Shown one piece after another: positions 11,528 through 23,312 of a stretch of DNA of 64,000 bases. Location: contig CM040121.1 of assembly GCA_022559845.1 (NCBI GenBank), forward strand, positions 511,542,566 through 511,606,565, read 5' to 3'. This DNA comes from Amorphophallus konjac. Its lineage: Eukaryota; Streptophyta; Magnoliopsida; Alismatales; Araceae. The notes under the pieces are model-generated. The model was given only the letters and a program-made list of their open reading frames with translations, was not told where the DNA came from and made no database searches. Position numbers and translations under genes: made by a program. How positions within the stretch are numbered: the stretch's first letter is position 1; each line of letters begins with the position of its first letter.

Positions 11528-12990
11528 TCACTCAAATAGGTAAGGGAACTGCTGACGCATCTCGTCCTCACGCTCCCAAGAAGTCTCACCACCAGAGTGC
11601 CGCTGGCACACCACCTTAACCAAGGGGATGACCTTGTTCCGCAGGCGCTGCTCTCGCCTATCCTCCATGCGGATTGGAAACTCTAGGAGAAAAAGATATG
11701 GAGTCACCTCGGGTCAAACAGAATCCTCAAGCACATGAGAGTCATCGGGCATATACTTCCACAACATCGAGACGTGGAACACGTCATGCACCGACGCCAA
11801 CTCAGGGGGTAACTGCAACCGATAAGCTACCTCACCGATGCGCTCCACGATATGGAAAGGCCCAATATAGCGAGGACTCAGCTTCCCACGCTGTCCAAAA
11901 CGCATCACCTCCTTCATCGGAGAAACTCTCAAGAACACACGATCGCCCACGGCCAACGCGAGAGGCTACCTCCTCCGGTCAGCATAGCTCTTCTGCCGAC
12001 TCTGGGCCGCCAACATGTTCTGACGAACCAGGTGCACAATATCCACACACTGCTGCACCAACTCCGGTCCCGTCAAAACACGCTCACCAACCTCAAACCA
12101 ATCGAGTGGAGTCCGACACGGACGCCCATACAATGCCTCATAAGGAGCCATGCCGATGCTCGAATGATAGCTGTTGTTGTAGGCAAATACCACCAACCGT
12201 AGGTGGTGAATCCAACTCCCCTGCCACTCTAGGTAGTAGGATCTCAGCATGTCCTCCAAAGTCTGGATGGTCCTCTCTGACTGACCATCTGACTAAGGAT
12301 GATACGCCAAGCTAAATGCCAAATCCGTGCCAAGAGCTTGCTGGAAACTCCTCCAGAATCCAGAAGTGAAGCACGGATCCCGATCCGACACGATGGAAAT
12401 GGGAATCCCATGCAACGGAACGATCCGCTCCACATAAAGATGAGTCAATTTAGGCACGCTCCAGCTGACTTTGACCGGTAACAACCGAGTCACCTTCGTC
12501 AGCCTATCCACCAACAACCAAATACTGTCCTACCCACTCGGAGTCCTTGGCAATCCCACCACGAAATCCGTGGTCACGTGGTCCCACTTCCACGCGGGAA
12601 CATCCAAGGGTTGGAGAGTACCTCCCAGTCTTTGATGCTCCGCCTTCACCTGCTGACAGGTCAGGCACCTGGCACAAATTTGGCAACATCTCTCTTCATG
12701 CCAGGCCACCAGAACTGCCTCCGCAAGTTCCGATACATTTTCATCGCACCCGGGTGTACGGTGTACCTGCTCCCATGAGCCTCGCGTAACACCGCGCGAC
12801 GAACCTGCTCCTCGGCTGGGACGTACAGCCTACCGCGGAACCTCACGGCACCATCCTCGCCGAGCTCCACATCAGCCATAGCCGAAATCCGGGGCAACCC
12901 GAGGTCTGCATGCTGAGCCTCTGTCACCTGACGACGGATAGCAAGCGTGACAATCAGACTTGCAAGTACCGCTAACCCTGGCCCCTGGGG
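11528..12990 (-). pseudogene. pol (IN): Tekay-A integrase with C-terminal chromodomain-like tail
   Basis: Inserts cDNA into host chromatin. Order on the minus strand: zinc-binding region ([11 protein letters not shown]...), core with [17 protein letters not shown] and GQSERT supplying the D-D-E triad (about 12580, 12390, 12290), then YNNSYHSSIGMAPYEALYGR, the [19 protein letters not shown] segment, and an ending with VIPLVKVV and GGETSWEREDEM typical of Tekay chromodomain tails. The stop is at 11528. In-frame stops occur near 12294, 12535 and 11714, so it is non-functional. The second cysteine region of the zinc finger is damaged near 12661. Confidence 0.85.
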
Positions 12991-13039
12991 AATCTTGAGC
13001 CTGAACGAAACTTTGGGCACTTGTTCCCAGAGCCTCCAC

Positions 13040-14862
13040 TTCCTCAACATCAAGGCACTGACCGCGATCTTCCGACTCAAAGCATCAGCGACGACATTCA
13101 TCCTGCCCGGATGATAAGACATGGTGAAGTCATAATCCTTCATGAACTCCATCCAACGCCTCTGGTTGAGGTTAAGGTCCCTCTGCGTGAACACATACCT
13201 CAAACTCTGATGGTCAATGAACACCTCGAACTTCTCACCGTACAGATAATGCCTCCAGATCTTCAGCGCGAAGATCACAGCCGCCAACTCCAGGTCTTGG
13301 GTAGGGAGTTCTCCTCGTGGGGCTTTAGCTGTCGAGATGCATAGGCCACCACTCTACCATGCTACATCAACACAGCACCCAATCCGACCCCGGAAGTATA
13401 TGTACACACCACAAAACCTCCCGATCCAGAAGGTAAAACCAATACTGGAGCCGAGGTGAGCAATCTCTTCAGTTCCCTGAAACTCTGCTCACACTCCTCA
13501 GACCCGATGAAAGGCACATCCTTCCGCGTAAGTCTAGTCATCAGGTCCGCAATGCGAGAAAAATTCTGAATAAACTACCGATAATAGCCCGCAAGCTCCA
13601 AGAAACTCCGGATCTCCGTCACAGACCTCGGCCTTGGCCACTGCATTACTGCATCAACCTTGGCAGGGTCCACGAAAATACCATAACCAGAAATCACGTG
13701 CTATAAAAGTGCACCTCACGAAGCCAGAACTCGCACTTATTGAGCTTTGCATACAACTGGTGATCTCGCAACGTCTACAGTATCACACCCAAATGGTACG
13801 CATGCTCTTCGGTAGACCGTAAATAGACAAGGATGTCGTCCACAAATATGACCACGAACTGGTCCAGATACAGACGAAACACCCTCTGCATCAAGTCCAT
13901 GAAGGCTGCGGGGGCATTGGTGAGCCCGAACGACATCACCAAGAACTCATAATGCCCGTACCTCGTACTGAATGCAGTCTTCTCCACATCGGACTCGCGA
14001 ATCCTCAGCTGATAGTAACCGGACCGTAAATCAATCTGCGAGAACACTCGCGCAGACTGAAGCTGATCGAACAAGTCATCAATCCGCGGTAACAGATACT
14101 TGTTCTTAATGGTCACCTCATTCAGCTGCCGGTAGTCGATGCACAACCGCAAGCTACCGTCCTTCTTCTTCATGAACAACACGGGCGCACCCCAAGGATG
14201 AAAAACCCCTTGGCCAGCAGCTCCTGCAACTGCCCCCTCAACTCCCTCAACTCAGCAGGGGCCATACGGTAGAGAGCCTTCGCCAAAGGTCCCGTACCAG
14301 GCACAACCTCGATAACGAAATCGATCTCCCGCTAAGGAGGCAATCCAGGTAAGTCCTCTGGAAAAACATCAGGGAACTCGCACACCACCGGGATGTCCTC
14401 GACATCTGGCTCCATCCGGTCTGTCACAACTACGGAGGCTAGAAAACCCTGACAACCCGCATCAAGCAAACGATGAGTTCGAATCGCAGAAATAAGAAAG
14501 CGGGAAGAGGAAGACCTGATACCTTGGAAATAGAAGGTGGGTCCGTGAAGTCACCGGAAATAAACCCTCTTCGAGCCGCAATCCACCAAAGCATGGTGTG
14601 TCTCGAGCCAATCCATGCCTAAAATCACATCAAAGTCCTGAAGCGGTAACGCATAGAGCCTAGTCGGCAAACTCCGCCCTTTCACCCACACCTGAACCTC
14701 ATCGAAACAATACGGAGTGATCATAAAATCACCCGAAGGCAACTCTACTGCCAAATCACAAGACAACTGGGTCACCGGCTCCTCAATACTCAGCACGAAA
14801 TCCTCTGAAACAAACGAATGAGATGCGCCAGAATCGAACAAAACTCGAGTCGCACAACCCAA
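13040..14862 (-). pseudogene. pol (PR-RT-RH): Tekay-A protease, reverse transcriptase and RNase H
   Basis: Protease: RVLFDSGASHSFVS at about 14810-14850 with the aspartic motif DSGA, ending in [27 protein letters not shown] near 14160 through [14 protein letters not shown] to the catalytic FVDD near 13840. RNase [21 protein letters not shown] and [10 protein letters not shown] at 13280-13070. The usual YTDAS at the start of RNase H reads CTYTS near 13400, so the first catalytic aspartate appears lost. Protease is in one frame with gag, RT in another and RNase H back in the first, so at least two frameshifts separate them; stops also occur. Confidence 0.9.
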
Positions 14863-14899
14863 AATCTAAATGGTACCTTCCACGAGCTACGACGACACT

Positions 14900-16044
14900 G
14901 CCTCTGCCTTGGTCATGTGTGTGATCTGGCCTCGAGCTCTCTGCCTGCCTCCCACACTAGCTGACCTGGGTAGCGGCGGATACTATCCCTGCTGCTGCTG
15001 CTGCCTCTGCTGCGGGGGAACCTGCTGCTGTTGAGGAAACTGCTAATACTGCTACCTCTGAGGACAGTCACGCGCCATATGCCCTGGATGGTCACACTGG
15101 AAACAAACTATCGGCGCTGTGCACAGCATGCCTGGATGGTACTCGCTACACCGTGGGCACGGTCCTCGCGATCCGCCCACTGATCCCTGACGTTGAAAAG
15201 GAATCGGCTACTGCTGGGTAGCCGACTGCTGGCAGCGACCCGACAAAGACTGCCCCTGGCTAATCGGTCCTCACATCCTCTGCATATCCATCTCCAAAGA
15301 AGCCGCAACACGAGACGCTGTCTCTAAATCAGTGGCCGCATTCACGATCAGATGGTGCCTCAGCTCCTGCCTCAAGCCTTGTACGAACTGTGCGGTCTTC
15401 ACTCTCTCATGCTCCATGATATGAGGTGCATACCGACCCAGCTCAACAAATCGGGTCATGTACTGTAACACAGACATGTCACCCTGAACCAGCTCCAAAA
15501 ACTGATGCATCCGCTGCGTATCAATATACTCTGGGCAGTAGGTACGCTCGAAAGTACTGACAACGTCACTCCACGCAATCTGCTCAAGTGGACGAAGCTG
15601 GAAAGACGTCTTCCACTCGGAAGACCACCACTCCCGAGCCGTACCCTACAAGTGGTTGTAGGCCAACATCACTCTGTCCTCCGCAGTACACCGCATGGAG
15701 CTGAACACCCGCTCCATCTCGTCGAGCCAATTTTGAGCCATATCAGGGTCTGGCTGACCGCCATAGTAAGGTGGATGGAACTGCATGAAATCCCTCACTG
15801 CTCGACCTGGCCCACCCCTGGTCGACGAGCCCTCACCAGCCTCTCCGCCGAACTGCTGCGACATAAGTTGGTACATGCCACGAAAGAAATCCTCGGCCCC
15901 CGGAAACCTCGCAGCATCCGCTGCCTTAGTGGCCGCAGGTGGCGCTCTACTATGCTCTTCCTGCTCCCGCTGAATCTCCTGCTGGATCTCCTGACCTCCA
16001 GCCGACTGCCCCTGCCGAGAGCGAGTGCCTCGCCTTGACGCCAT
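14900..16044 (-). pseudogene. gag: Tekay-A gag
   Basis: Start chosen at the ATG at 16044 (MASRRGTRSRQ), which begins the conserved gag. The matrix/capsid region includes FMQFHPPYYGGQPDPDMAQ and WLDEMERVFSSMRC, followed by the retrotransposon gag core to about 15270. One zinc knuckle CFQCDHPGHMARDC lies near 15070-15110, followed by a Gln/Pro-rich linker to protease. The frame is the same as protease. Stops near 15648, 15270 and in the Q-rich linker; several read TAG where relatives have Gln or Trp. Confidence 0.9.
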
Positions 16045-16195
16045 GCTCGCTCCTGAAGTAAAAGACAGGAAACACGGAAACAACGAGGTTACGCAAAACA
16101 CACGATGCCCGATGCCAGCGTCACCTGTACATCATCGCTGTGGACTAGTGGACCACTACAATTACTTATGATTCTCGTATAATCTCACAACCGCT

Positions 16196-16207
16196 GCTCT
16201 GATACCA
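16196..16207 (-). other. Tekay-A primer-binding site
   Basis: Minus strand TGGTATCAGAGC, two bases from the 5' LTR end at 16210; complementary to the 3' end of initiator tRNA-Met. Confidence 0.9.
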
Positions 16208-16209
16208 GC

Positions 16210-17755
16210 TGTAATGACCCGAGAATCTGATTACCAGGAAGGCCTGATAACCCGAGACTCGCACCGCCACCCACGAGTCCGAAGACTCGAAAGGGTTAAA
16301 AGGATGGTGTGGAGACTACACAAGTAATTACAAAAATTAAACAGTTATATAATTAAGCATGAAATAAATTAACAGTTTACATGATACATGGTCCATAAGA
16401 TATAATAAAATAAATAATAACAATAGTCCACAACTAGTACAGAGACAAGAAAGAAAAGTACAACTACACGGGACATAACCCGGCTCTGACCTCTGGCACT
16501 AACGCTGGGTACCTGAATCACGCTGAGCCTCAGACGCGCTCCCCTGAGGCCACGACTCACCTGAAACACGGAAAAAATATGTAAGGAATGAGTCTCAGAA
16601 CAAGACTCAGTAGGGATCACTCAAACCCTACCTCGCAAATGAGAAACCGCTACGCTAGCAGTAAGCGAGTACCTCAGAAAGAGAAGCTCTGTAATCTACA
16701 AAACACTGATCCCACGGCATGAAAACCGACACACGTGCCACGGTGGAACGATCGGAACACCACGGTCAACACGAGAAAACTCGAAGGTCGAAGTCGCACG
16801 ACTGACATTCTGTCACTCCCGACTCGACAGGAGTACCTCCCACTAGAAGCCCAGTCGGTAGCGTCCCCTGACGTCTTACACCGCACCGCAGGTGAATTGC
16901 CTAACGTGGTAGCTCCTACCAGAGGCACGGACACCGAATAAGTAACCACAAATAAGTGACTAGCTGGGGTCTCGCCCGTCAGCGTGGGTCCAACCGCCCC
17001 CAACCACGTGTGCACACACAGACCGTACGTCCTAGATCTGGCCTCTAACTGGTTTTTCCCTGGAGCCGGACTCTGGCTACCGATGAGGGGCCCGACGGAA
17101 ACCAATCTAAAACCATCCTCAGGGTAGCCTCTCCATCACTCCCTGGTGGGTCCACTCACGTGCAGGCAGGCTATGGCTAGTGGAGGGTCACTACGGAGTA
17201 GACTCTCAAGTCAACGGAAAACAACGTCCGCATCCGACGGCGTACGGGGACCGTCCCACGTACCTGCACCGTCGCACGGTGACCACGGTCGGAAAAGAAA
17301 CGGGGTTGCAAACCACCCGGGGCAACCCTGAGCCTGACGGTCTACCCTAGATGCGTCACAGGCTCTGACGGTCTAAGGCTGGACCGTCACAGCCATCTGA
17401 TAGCCCAACACAGGGGCGTCAGACCCTCGGTGCAACAACGACTGTGACGTGCCTACCTTGGTGCGTCACTGACCCTGACGCACCCAGCCTGGTGCGTCAC
17501 AAGGCACGAAGGAACAAATTGTGACGCGTGCCACTCGGTGCGTCATAGACTATAACGGACCAAGTCTGGTGCGTTACAGGGTGGGAATGCGTCCACTCTA
17601 ACGCACCCACACAGGGGCGTCACAAGGCTGTGACGCGCCAAGCCTGGTGCGTCACATGCTTTGACCCCCAACGGTCAAAAGCCAACGGTCGAACGTCCCT
17701 GACGGTCCAACCCAGGTGCGTTACAGCACCTGTGGCGGTCTATCGTGGGACCGTC
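16210..17755 (-). repeat. Tekay-A 5' LTR, part 1
   Basis: Matches 8934-10460 of the 3' LTR. Contains the U5-side hairpin (16590-16608) and most of the palindrome array (17337-17755). Interrupted by LTR-S at 17756 and resumes at 21238. Confidence 0.95.
17337..17755 (-). repeat. Paired interrupted-palindrome array, Tekay-A 5' LTR
   Basis: Same array as at 10068-10560. LTR-S is inserted inside one palindrome, after GGTCTATCGTGGGACCGTC. The last pair lies beyond it at 21269-21328. Confidence 0.85.
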
Positions 17756-18576
17756 TGTAGTGCCACAGAATTTATATAAATAATTTTTGAATTTTAAAAT
17801 AATTTTCTGGAATTTATAAGGGCTAAATGGATTTATAAAAGGATTATTGAGTTTATTAGTCATTATATGGCCCAATTATGTTAATCAATTAACCTAATCC
17901 ACTTAAACAGAGCCCAAAAGGTTTAAAGACCAGGCCCATTTAATTTGGCCCATATTCTAGAAGGTTATTAAGCCTATTCATGGATTTCAAAGGATAAACA
18001 CCACTTAATAGGATAATTAGATGGATAATGAATAAAAGTGTTTTATTAAAATTTAAATTCTGAATGCGTTGAATGTAACAGTCCATCGGGAGACCGCCAC
18101 AGCCTTGTAACGCGTATACCCTAGACCGTTACACTCTGTGAATTCCGTAAGCTGAAGAACTTGTAAAAAGATGAGAACTTGGTGATCCTATCTACAAGAG
18201 ACCTAATTGAAACGATGTATAAAGTCACTAGGGACTCTTAGAAGTCAGGTTTTAGCAGTATAATGATAGATACAATTATATAAATAATTATATATGATAA
18301 TTAGCAAAAGAGTTTGATTAATGTTGAACTCTGGGAACATTGAATGTAACGGTCTATCGTGAGACCGTCACATGCTTGTAACGCAGGGGTCTACAACCGT
18401 TACACCCTCTTAGTTCCGTGAAGGAAAGAACGAGTAGAAAGATCAGAACCTTGAGATCTTATCCACTAGGGATCGACTTGGGAGAGTTATAACATTACTA
18501 AGGACTCTTAGGGATTAGATTCTGGCAGATTAAGGACTCTAGAATCGATCTAATCTTCCAACTCTAGCCAAAACCC

Positions 18577-18585
18577 TATAAATAG
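18577..18585 (+). promoter_or_regulatory. TATA box of LTR-S
   Basis: TATAAATAG about 820 bp into the LTR, preceded by AACCC. Confidence 0.7.
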
Positions 18586-19693
18586 GACCTAGTTCTGAAC
18601 TACGCGACCCTTACTTTTACTCGCGTGGAATCAAGGTAATGAGTCATAATCTCATGTAAGTTATTTAGAAGAATTTTTTTACAATACTTTAGACTAACTC
18701 CTCTCCAAATTTCACGTCTTTAGGTCAAGAGGTAGTGGAGTTAGAGCCTAAGGAAGTTGCTGAAAAGTCACAGGAAGAGGAGAGCTAGGGCACGTTTTTC
18801 AACCCTAAATTGGAAGTTTGAAGCCTAGTTAAGAGGTAGGTCATCTCATGAACGGCAAAAATAGCTTGATAGGAATAAAAGCCCTCTGTTTGATTGAATT
18901 CCATGCATGATAGATCATGAATATCATGTTTTAATAGTTCTATGCATTCATACATCTCTTAGCCCTAAGTAGAAAATTAAAAGATGTTATCTTGTCTATT
19001 CACTGAAACCCATGCATGTAGATAGCCTATACTTTGTTATCATGCTTAGGATAGACATGGTATTTGATTTACAGACATGATGTGTGTTGATCTCTTAGGT
19101 TTCATATCAGTTTCTGTCAGCAGACGCTCTGACGCATCATGGTAGGACCGTCACATACATGTAACGGCCTTACAACAGATCGTCACACACTCTGTCATGT
19201 TTCCATTTCACTGTTATCTCTAACGCACCAGGACAGGAGCGTTATATTACTGTAACGGCCCCTCGATAGACCGTCACAGACACTGTGACGCACTCCTGTT
19301 AGACCGTTAGACTCTGTGTTCTGTCAGCTCATGACAGATTAGTTACCAACTAAGGTTACTTATAATTAACCCTAGATAGCTAAGTTTTAACCTGTTATTA
19401 TGGTCTTAAGTTACTTACTGTTCATATTGGAGTTTGCATGAATTAGGCATCTTGAGTTATTTTAAGTTATGTTAATTTCATGTGCCAAAAACTCTATAAT
19501 TTGTATTGTAAATCATGATTTTTGAATGATGTCTTGACGGAGTTTTATCATGATTTCCATATTGATACACATTTTTCTCTCTCTGTCTATAGAGTCATTT
19601 TCTATAAGTACATGGCACATATTCCGATATGTTGTCCATTAGTTCACACTTTGCACTATAGGAACATTATTCTTGGACTTGAGGACCTCTCTA

Positions 19694-19792
19694 TTGGATA
19701 TTCCTTCTAATGGACTAGGATATCTTGTTTCAAGGCCTCCGTAATTCTCCGCGAGCCTGGGATTCCCACTAAGACGCCGAGTTGGTTGTACC
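19694..19792 (+). ncRNA. Two-hairpin leader RNA module, LTR-S copy
   Basis: Hairpin 1 TTGGA/TCTAA with loop TATTCCT (19694-19710), then TGGACTAGGA, GGCCTCCG at 19734, inner stem CCTGG/CTAAG (one mismatch), GGTTGTACC at 19784-19792. Spacings 35 and 50. About 1.1 kb downstream of the TATA. Confidence 0.65.
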
Positions 19793-20840
19793 CTTAAAGC
19801 CCATTGATTAGAGTACACTATCGATGTTTTCTAGTTATCAGTAGTGTAACGGCTCTATATTGGACCGTCAGGCAATGTAATGGCCCAATATAAGACCGTC
19901 ACATTCATCTGAGTTTGATTGCTTGATTCTGGTCTCAGACTACTGTAACGGCCTAATCATGGACCGTCACACAACGTACCGGCCTAATGAATGGCCGTCA
20001 CACTTCTCTGAGTCTATTTAATCGTTCTGAATTCGGATCATTGTAATGGCCCACTACTGGAGCGTTACATGATGTAACGGCCCAGTAAACGACCGTCACA
20101 TTGCTTAAGTATTTAACCTAAGGTTTGACCCAAGGGTTGATATTCCAAAGGTTCTAGATGAACTAATGATAGTCTAGAACTTATAATATTGATCAAGAAA
20201 CTTAATATAATGATTGGAAAGAGAAAAGAATGTACCGTTATGCTGCCGATTTGTTTCCATAAGCATAACATTGTCTTAATTCATTCTTGATCTCTCATAT
20301 TCTAAAATTGAAGCATCCATTCATTGAATTATTGTTATCATGAACTTGTTGAACTTATTACATTCTTGGCCATACTTTATTGTTACACTCATGGAAGTAG
20401 CTTGATTTATACGTGAAGATGCAGTTCGGGCACTGATTGTGTCCAAGGGCTCTATGCTAGTCTCCTCGGCTGATTGCCGGAAACATACTATTTTATAAAC
20501 CATGGGGTATGATGCTACTGGCGTCGCATTGCGCTGGGAGTACTTTCTGTATAAATAAGTGAAATCCATGAGCACTCGTGAAAATCTAGTGAATTGCTAC
20601 ATGATTGACGTTCTCGTGCGTAACCTTTATGGTTATGAAAGTGAAAGTGCATTCTCGTTACATTCTTGTTCATGAAAGGCCAAATATCATGTTCTTGTTA
20701 CATTCATCCTTGTTTACTCTATCTTACATGATTATCGTGTTACTTTGGTTTAATCGCATGGTATTCACATTCGCATGATTTTGCCTTACTTTAGAGCTAA
20801 AATGTTAATTACTTTAATAATACCTTCATGTTGATGCGAA

Positions 20841-20890
20841 GATACCTACTGGGCAAGTGTGCTCATTACCTATTTTCCAATCTTTTCAGG
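20841..20890 (+). other. Hairpin plus acceptor-like TTTTCAGG, LTR-S
   Basis: CTACT, then stem GGGCA/TGCTC, then a pyrimidine-rich stretch TTTTCCAATC and TTTTCAGG. It parallels 34431-34478 in Tekay-B, with the stem bases changed in step. Confidence 0.55.
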
Positions 20891-21232
20891 AAACGGAAGT
20901 GAGTCGGGTTCGGATTCGGAAGGTTCAAGTAGCGGATCCGAGAGTGAATAAAGAATGAGCGAAGACTTAGGAAGTCTACATTGTCTAGATCGAGTCAATG
21001 TAATTTCGTATTTCTTGAGTCTAGTAGAGTGAAAGATGATGGAAAAATAATTGTCTTTGACTATTAATCATTTATGAAATAAAGTTGGAGTTTGATTAAA
21101 TATTGTGCAATTGCATTTATGTGTGTGATTGTCTCGCGCTCTGATCGTTCTTGCTTGCAAGAGGCTTACCATGCCGACTGTTCGCGCTCCCTGAGTTAGT
21201 CTTCCGCTGTAATAAAGGCTCGGGGTGTGACA

Positions 21233-22217
21233 CCGTCACAGCCCACGGACTCCAGTTGGATGAAAACAGGACTGTGACGCACCCATCCAGGCGCGTCACA
21301 TGGTGTGCCGGTCACTGGAAGGACCGTCACACCCGTCCGAGGGTGAAACGGGGTGAAACGCCCAAAAATTCCAACCACGCCCCCATGCCTCCATAGGAGA
21401 GGGGGAAATCAAAGGGGAAGACCCATGGGGACCCCTAGTATGCTTCTAAGCCATCAAAACGCCGAATCGCGGCCTAAAAACATAGATCGGACGAACTCTC
21501 CCAAAATCATGCTTTTGCCCAAACCCGCTCAAAGACACCCCTCTCGGCTCCCATTCGGCCTACAAAACGCGAGGGATGACGGGATGATCATAGGGATTCG
21601 TCGCCCTACCTCAATGGAGCGAAAGCTCTGCCGAATCAAGTTCAAACCACGAAGAACGCTTTTTGAAACCCCGCTCCTTCACGCTTCCCACGAACACCGC
21701 ACACCCACGAGCTCGCCTCGCGGCCACCCACGCAACCGCGCCGTCCCCCCACCGCCGTCTGCAGCCGGAGAGAGGCCCGCCGCGATCGAATGGGAGAGAG
21801 AGGGGGAGAGGGGGGGGTTCTCACGGTGGGAGGAATAAGAAGAAGGGTGGGGAGAGAGAGAAAAAGGGGTGTATTTATAGAAAACCCAGAAATTCTGGAA
21901 AATACTGAAAAATCAAAAATTACATTTCCGCGATCCTCGGAGCGCACCGATTGCAACGGTACCACTCTCGCCTAGGCGAACGACCCGGTTCACCCGCAAC
22001 GAGGTTCCGAAGGAATTACCGAAACACACACCGGTAATCGGAAAACACGCGCGGAAAAGCCGCGGAACGCTTCCGGGCCTCCGAAACAACTCCGGATCGC
22101 GTCGATCCGAACACGAAAGATGTCCGAAATGAAAATTTGGACACAACAGAGTCAGGCACTCAGAGAAATCAGATCCGGGACCCATGAAGAAGGGTCCGAA
22201 AGGTCTGGGATATTACA
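21233..22217 (-). repeat. Tekay-A 5' LTR, part 2
   Basis: Continues the 5' LTR after LTR-S and matches 10460-11459 closely. Ends ATTACA at 22217. The promoter is here: minus-strand CTATAAATAC at 21871-21880. Confidence 0.95.
21871..21880 (-). promoter_or_regulatory. TATA box of Tekay-A 5' LTR
   Basis: Minus strand CTATAAATAC, about 340 bp from the LTR start, followed downstream by an AG-rich stretch. The 3' LTR copy reads AATAAATAC at 11113-11121. Confidence 0.65.
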
Positions 22218-22222
22218 ACCGG

Positions 22223-23312
22223 TGCCAACACCGGTCTGTATTGGGCAAAGCAGAGAAAATCCGGTCAACCTGTGTTACTGGGCCGGTCGACCGGATAGAA
22301 CTAGGTTCTGTCTGGTTCTGGCCAGTCAACCGGATTCGAGGGGCGGTCGACCGGTTGATTCTGCATTTTCACAAAAACATATTTTTTAGGCTCTAAAACG
22401 TATGCAAACCCAATGTCATTAATGCAACCAATGTCCCTTGGTTCTGGATGATTAATTTGGATGGTTTGAACCTGCAGAACCATACAAAAATCAAATTGAT
22501 ATGGATTTGAAAATCAAATGAACTTCTTTCTTGAAACTAGAATTTCTAGAATGAATATGAACAATATGGCATGCAAATCAACCCGGAACACCATCATCTC
22601 AAATGCTATGATCTCAATAGTGAAAAGATGAGATCAAAACAAGAATATATCAAGTTAGCATTGCATAGCACATGAAAACAAGAATAGATAGGTGAAGTTA
22701 GAACCATGTGACGTATGCTCATGAAAGACACAAGAGTAGGGTACATGAGAGCATTTGAACATTCAATAATCACAACAGATGATTATGATCATAAAGCATG
22801 AATATGAACAAGTAGAAATTGGAATTCAACTTTAAGCATGAAGAACAACCAACCATGCCCTTTAGACCATATGAGAGCATCATGAAGCCAAATTCCACCA
22901 AGACTAATATGAGCATTGGAGAAGCCAAGAATCATAGATCATGAGAGTATCACTCACTCATTTATGCCAAGTTTATATGCAATGTGCTAGCATCATAACA
23001 TGTATGAGACCATCAAAATGCATGACAGAAAAGCATGTTAATCACATGAACATTTTGATTAACTTTCTCAAGGTTCAATCAAGGCATGATCTAGATCGCA
23101 AGCACTTTACAATCTATCCATGCAACGTGTATATGCTCCACCACATGAGACCATTAAAACACAATGGCTCAAAGTCACTCATGCAAGCATAGCATAGTAA
23201 GGATCATGACTATTCACTTTCACAAGGACATATGCAAGCAAGAACATATGCAAGCATACATAACATACATAAAGTTTAGTTGTCATCAAAATCATATGTA
23301 AGGCACACAACA
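22223..23312 (-). repeat. Copia-A 3' LTR, proximal part
   Basis: Matches 29372-30464 of the 5' LTR. The GGTCGACC array continues with cores at 22263/22285 and 22324/22345 (22 and 21 bp). Ends GGCACACAACA at 23312, directly before a minus-strand polypurine tract. Confidence 0.93.

Larger units (their letters stand above)
18076..20100 (+). repeat. Seven palindrome pairs in LTR-S
   Basis: Interrupted palindromes TAACGG...CCGTCACA and variants start at 18076/18108, 18347/18379, 19130/19162, 19221/19253 (third unit at 19286), 19847/19878, 19946/19977 and 20044/20075. Every pair is 31-33 bp apart; the last three pairs repeat every 98-99 bp. Two pairs lie upstream of the TATA and five downstream. 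Confidence 0.85.
17756..21232 (+). mobile_element. LTR-S: solo LTR of a Tekay-like Ty3/gypsy family
   Basis: TGTAGTGCCACAG...GGTGTGACA, 3477 bp, flanked by TSD CCGTC (17751-17755 and 21233-21237). No internal region, so it arose by LTR-LTR recombination. It contains a TATA box, seven palindrome pairs, the two-hairpin module and a terminal hairpin plus TTTTCAGG shared with Tekay-A and Tekay-B, which suggests a Tekay-like gypsy family. Orientation is taken from the TATA box and the modules. No autonomous member is in the window. Confidence 0.93.
8934..22217 (-). mobile_element. Tekay-A: Ty3/gypsy chromovirus, Tekay/Del type
   Basis: Flanked by TSD ACCGG (8929-8933 and 22218-22222). LTRs TGTAA(C/T)GACCC...ATTACA: 3' LTR 8934-11459 and 5' LTR 16210-22217, the latter inflated by solo LTR-S. 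Minus strand order: primer site, gag with one zinc knuckle, DSGA protease, RT, RNase H, integrase, chromodomain-like tail, polypurine tract. In the first 107 bp the two LTRs differ at 9 places, 8 of them transitions, so the insertion is not recent. Confidence 0.95.

Noticed and set aside
11674..12315. 213-codon plus-strand ORF
   Set aside because: Antisense shadow of Tekay-A integrase.
16210..22217. A single 6-kb LTR for Tekay-A
   Set aside because: Removing 17756-21232 with one CCGTC leaves an LTR that matches the 2526-bp partner, so the extra length is the solo LTR-S.
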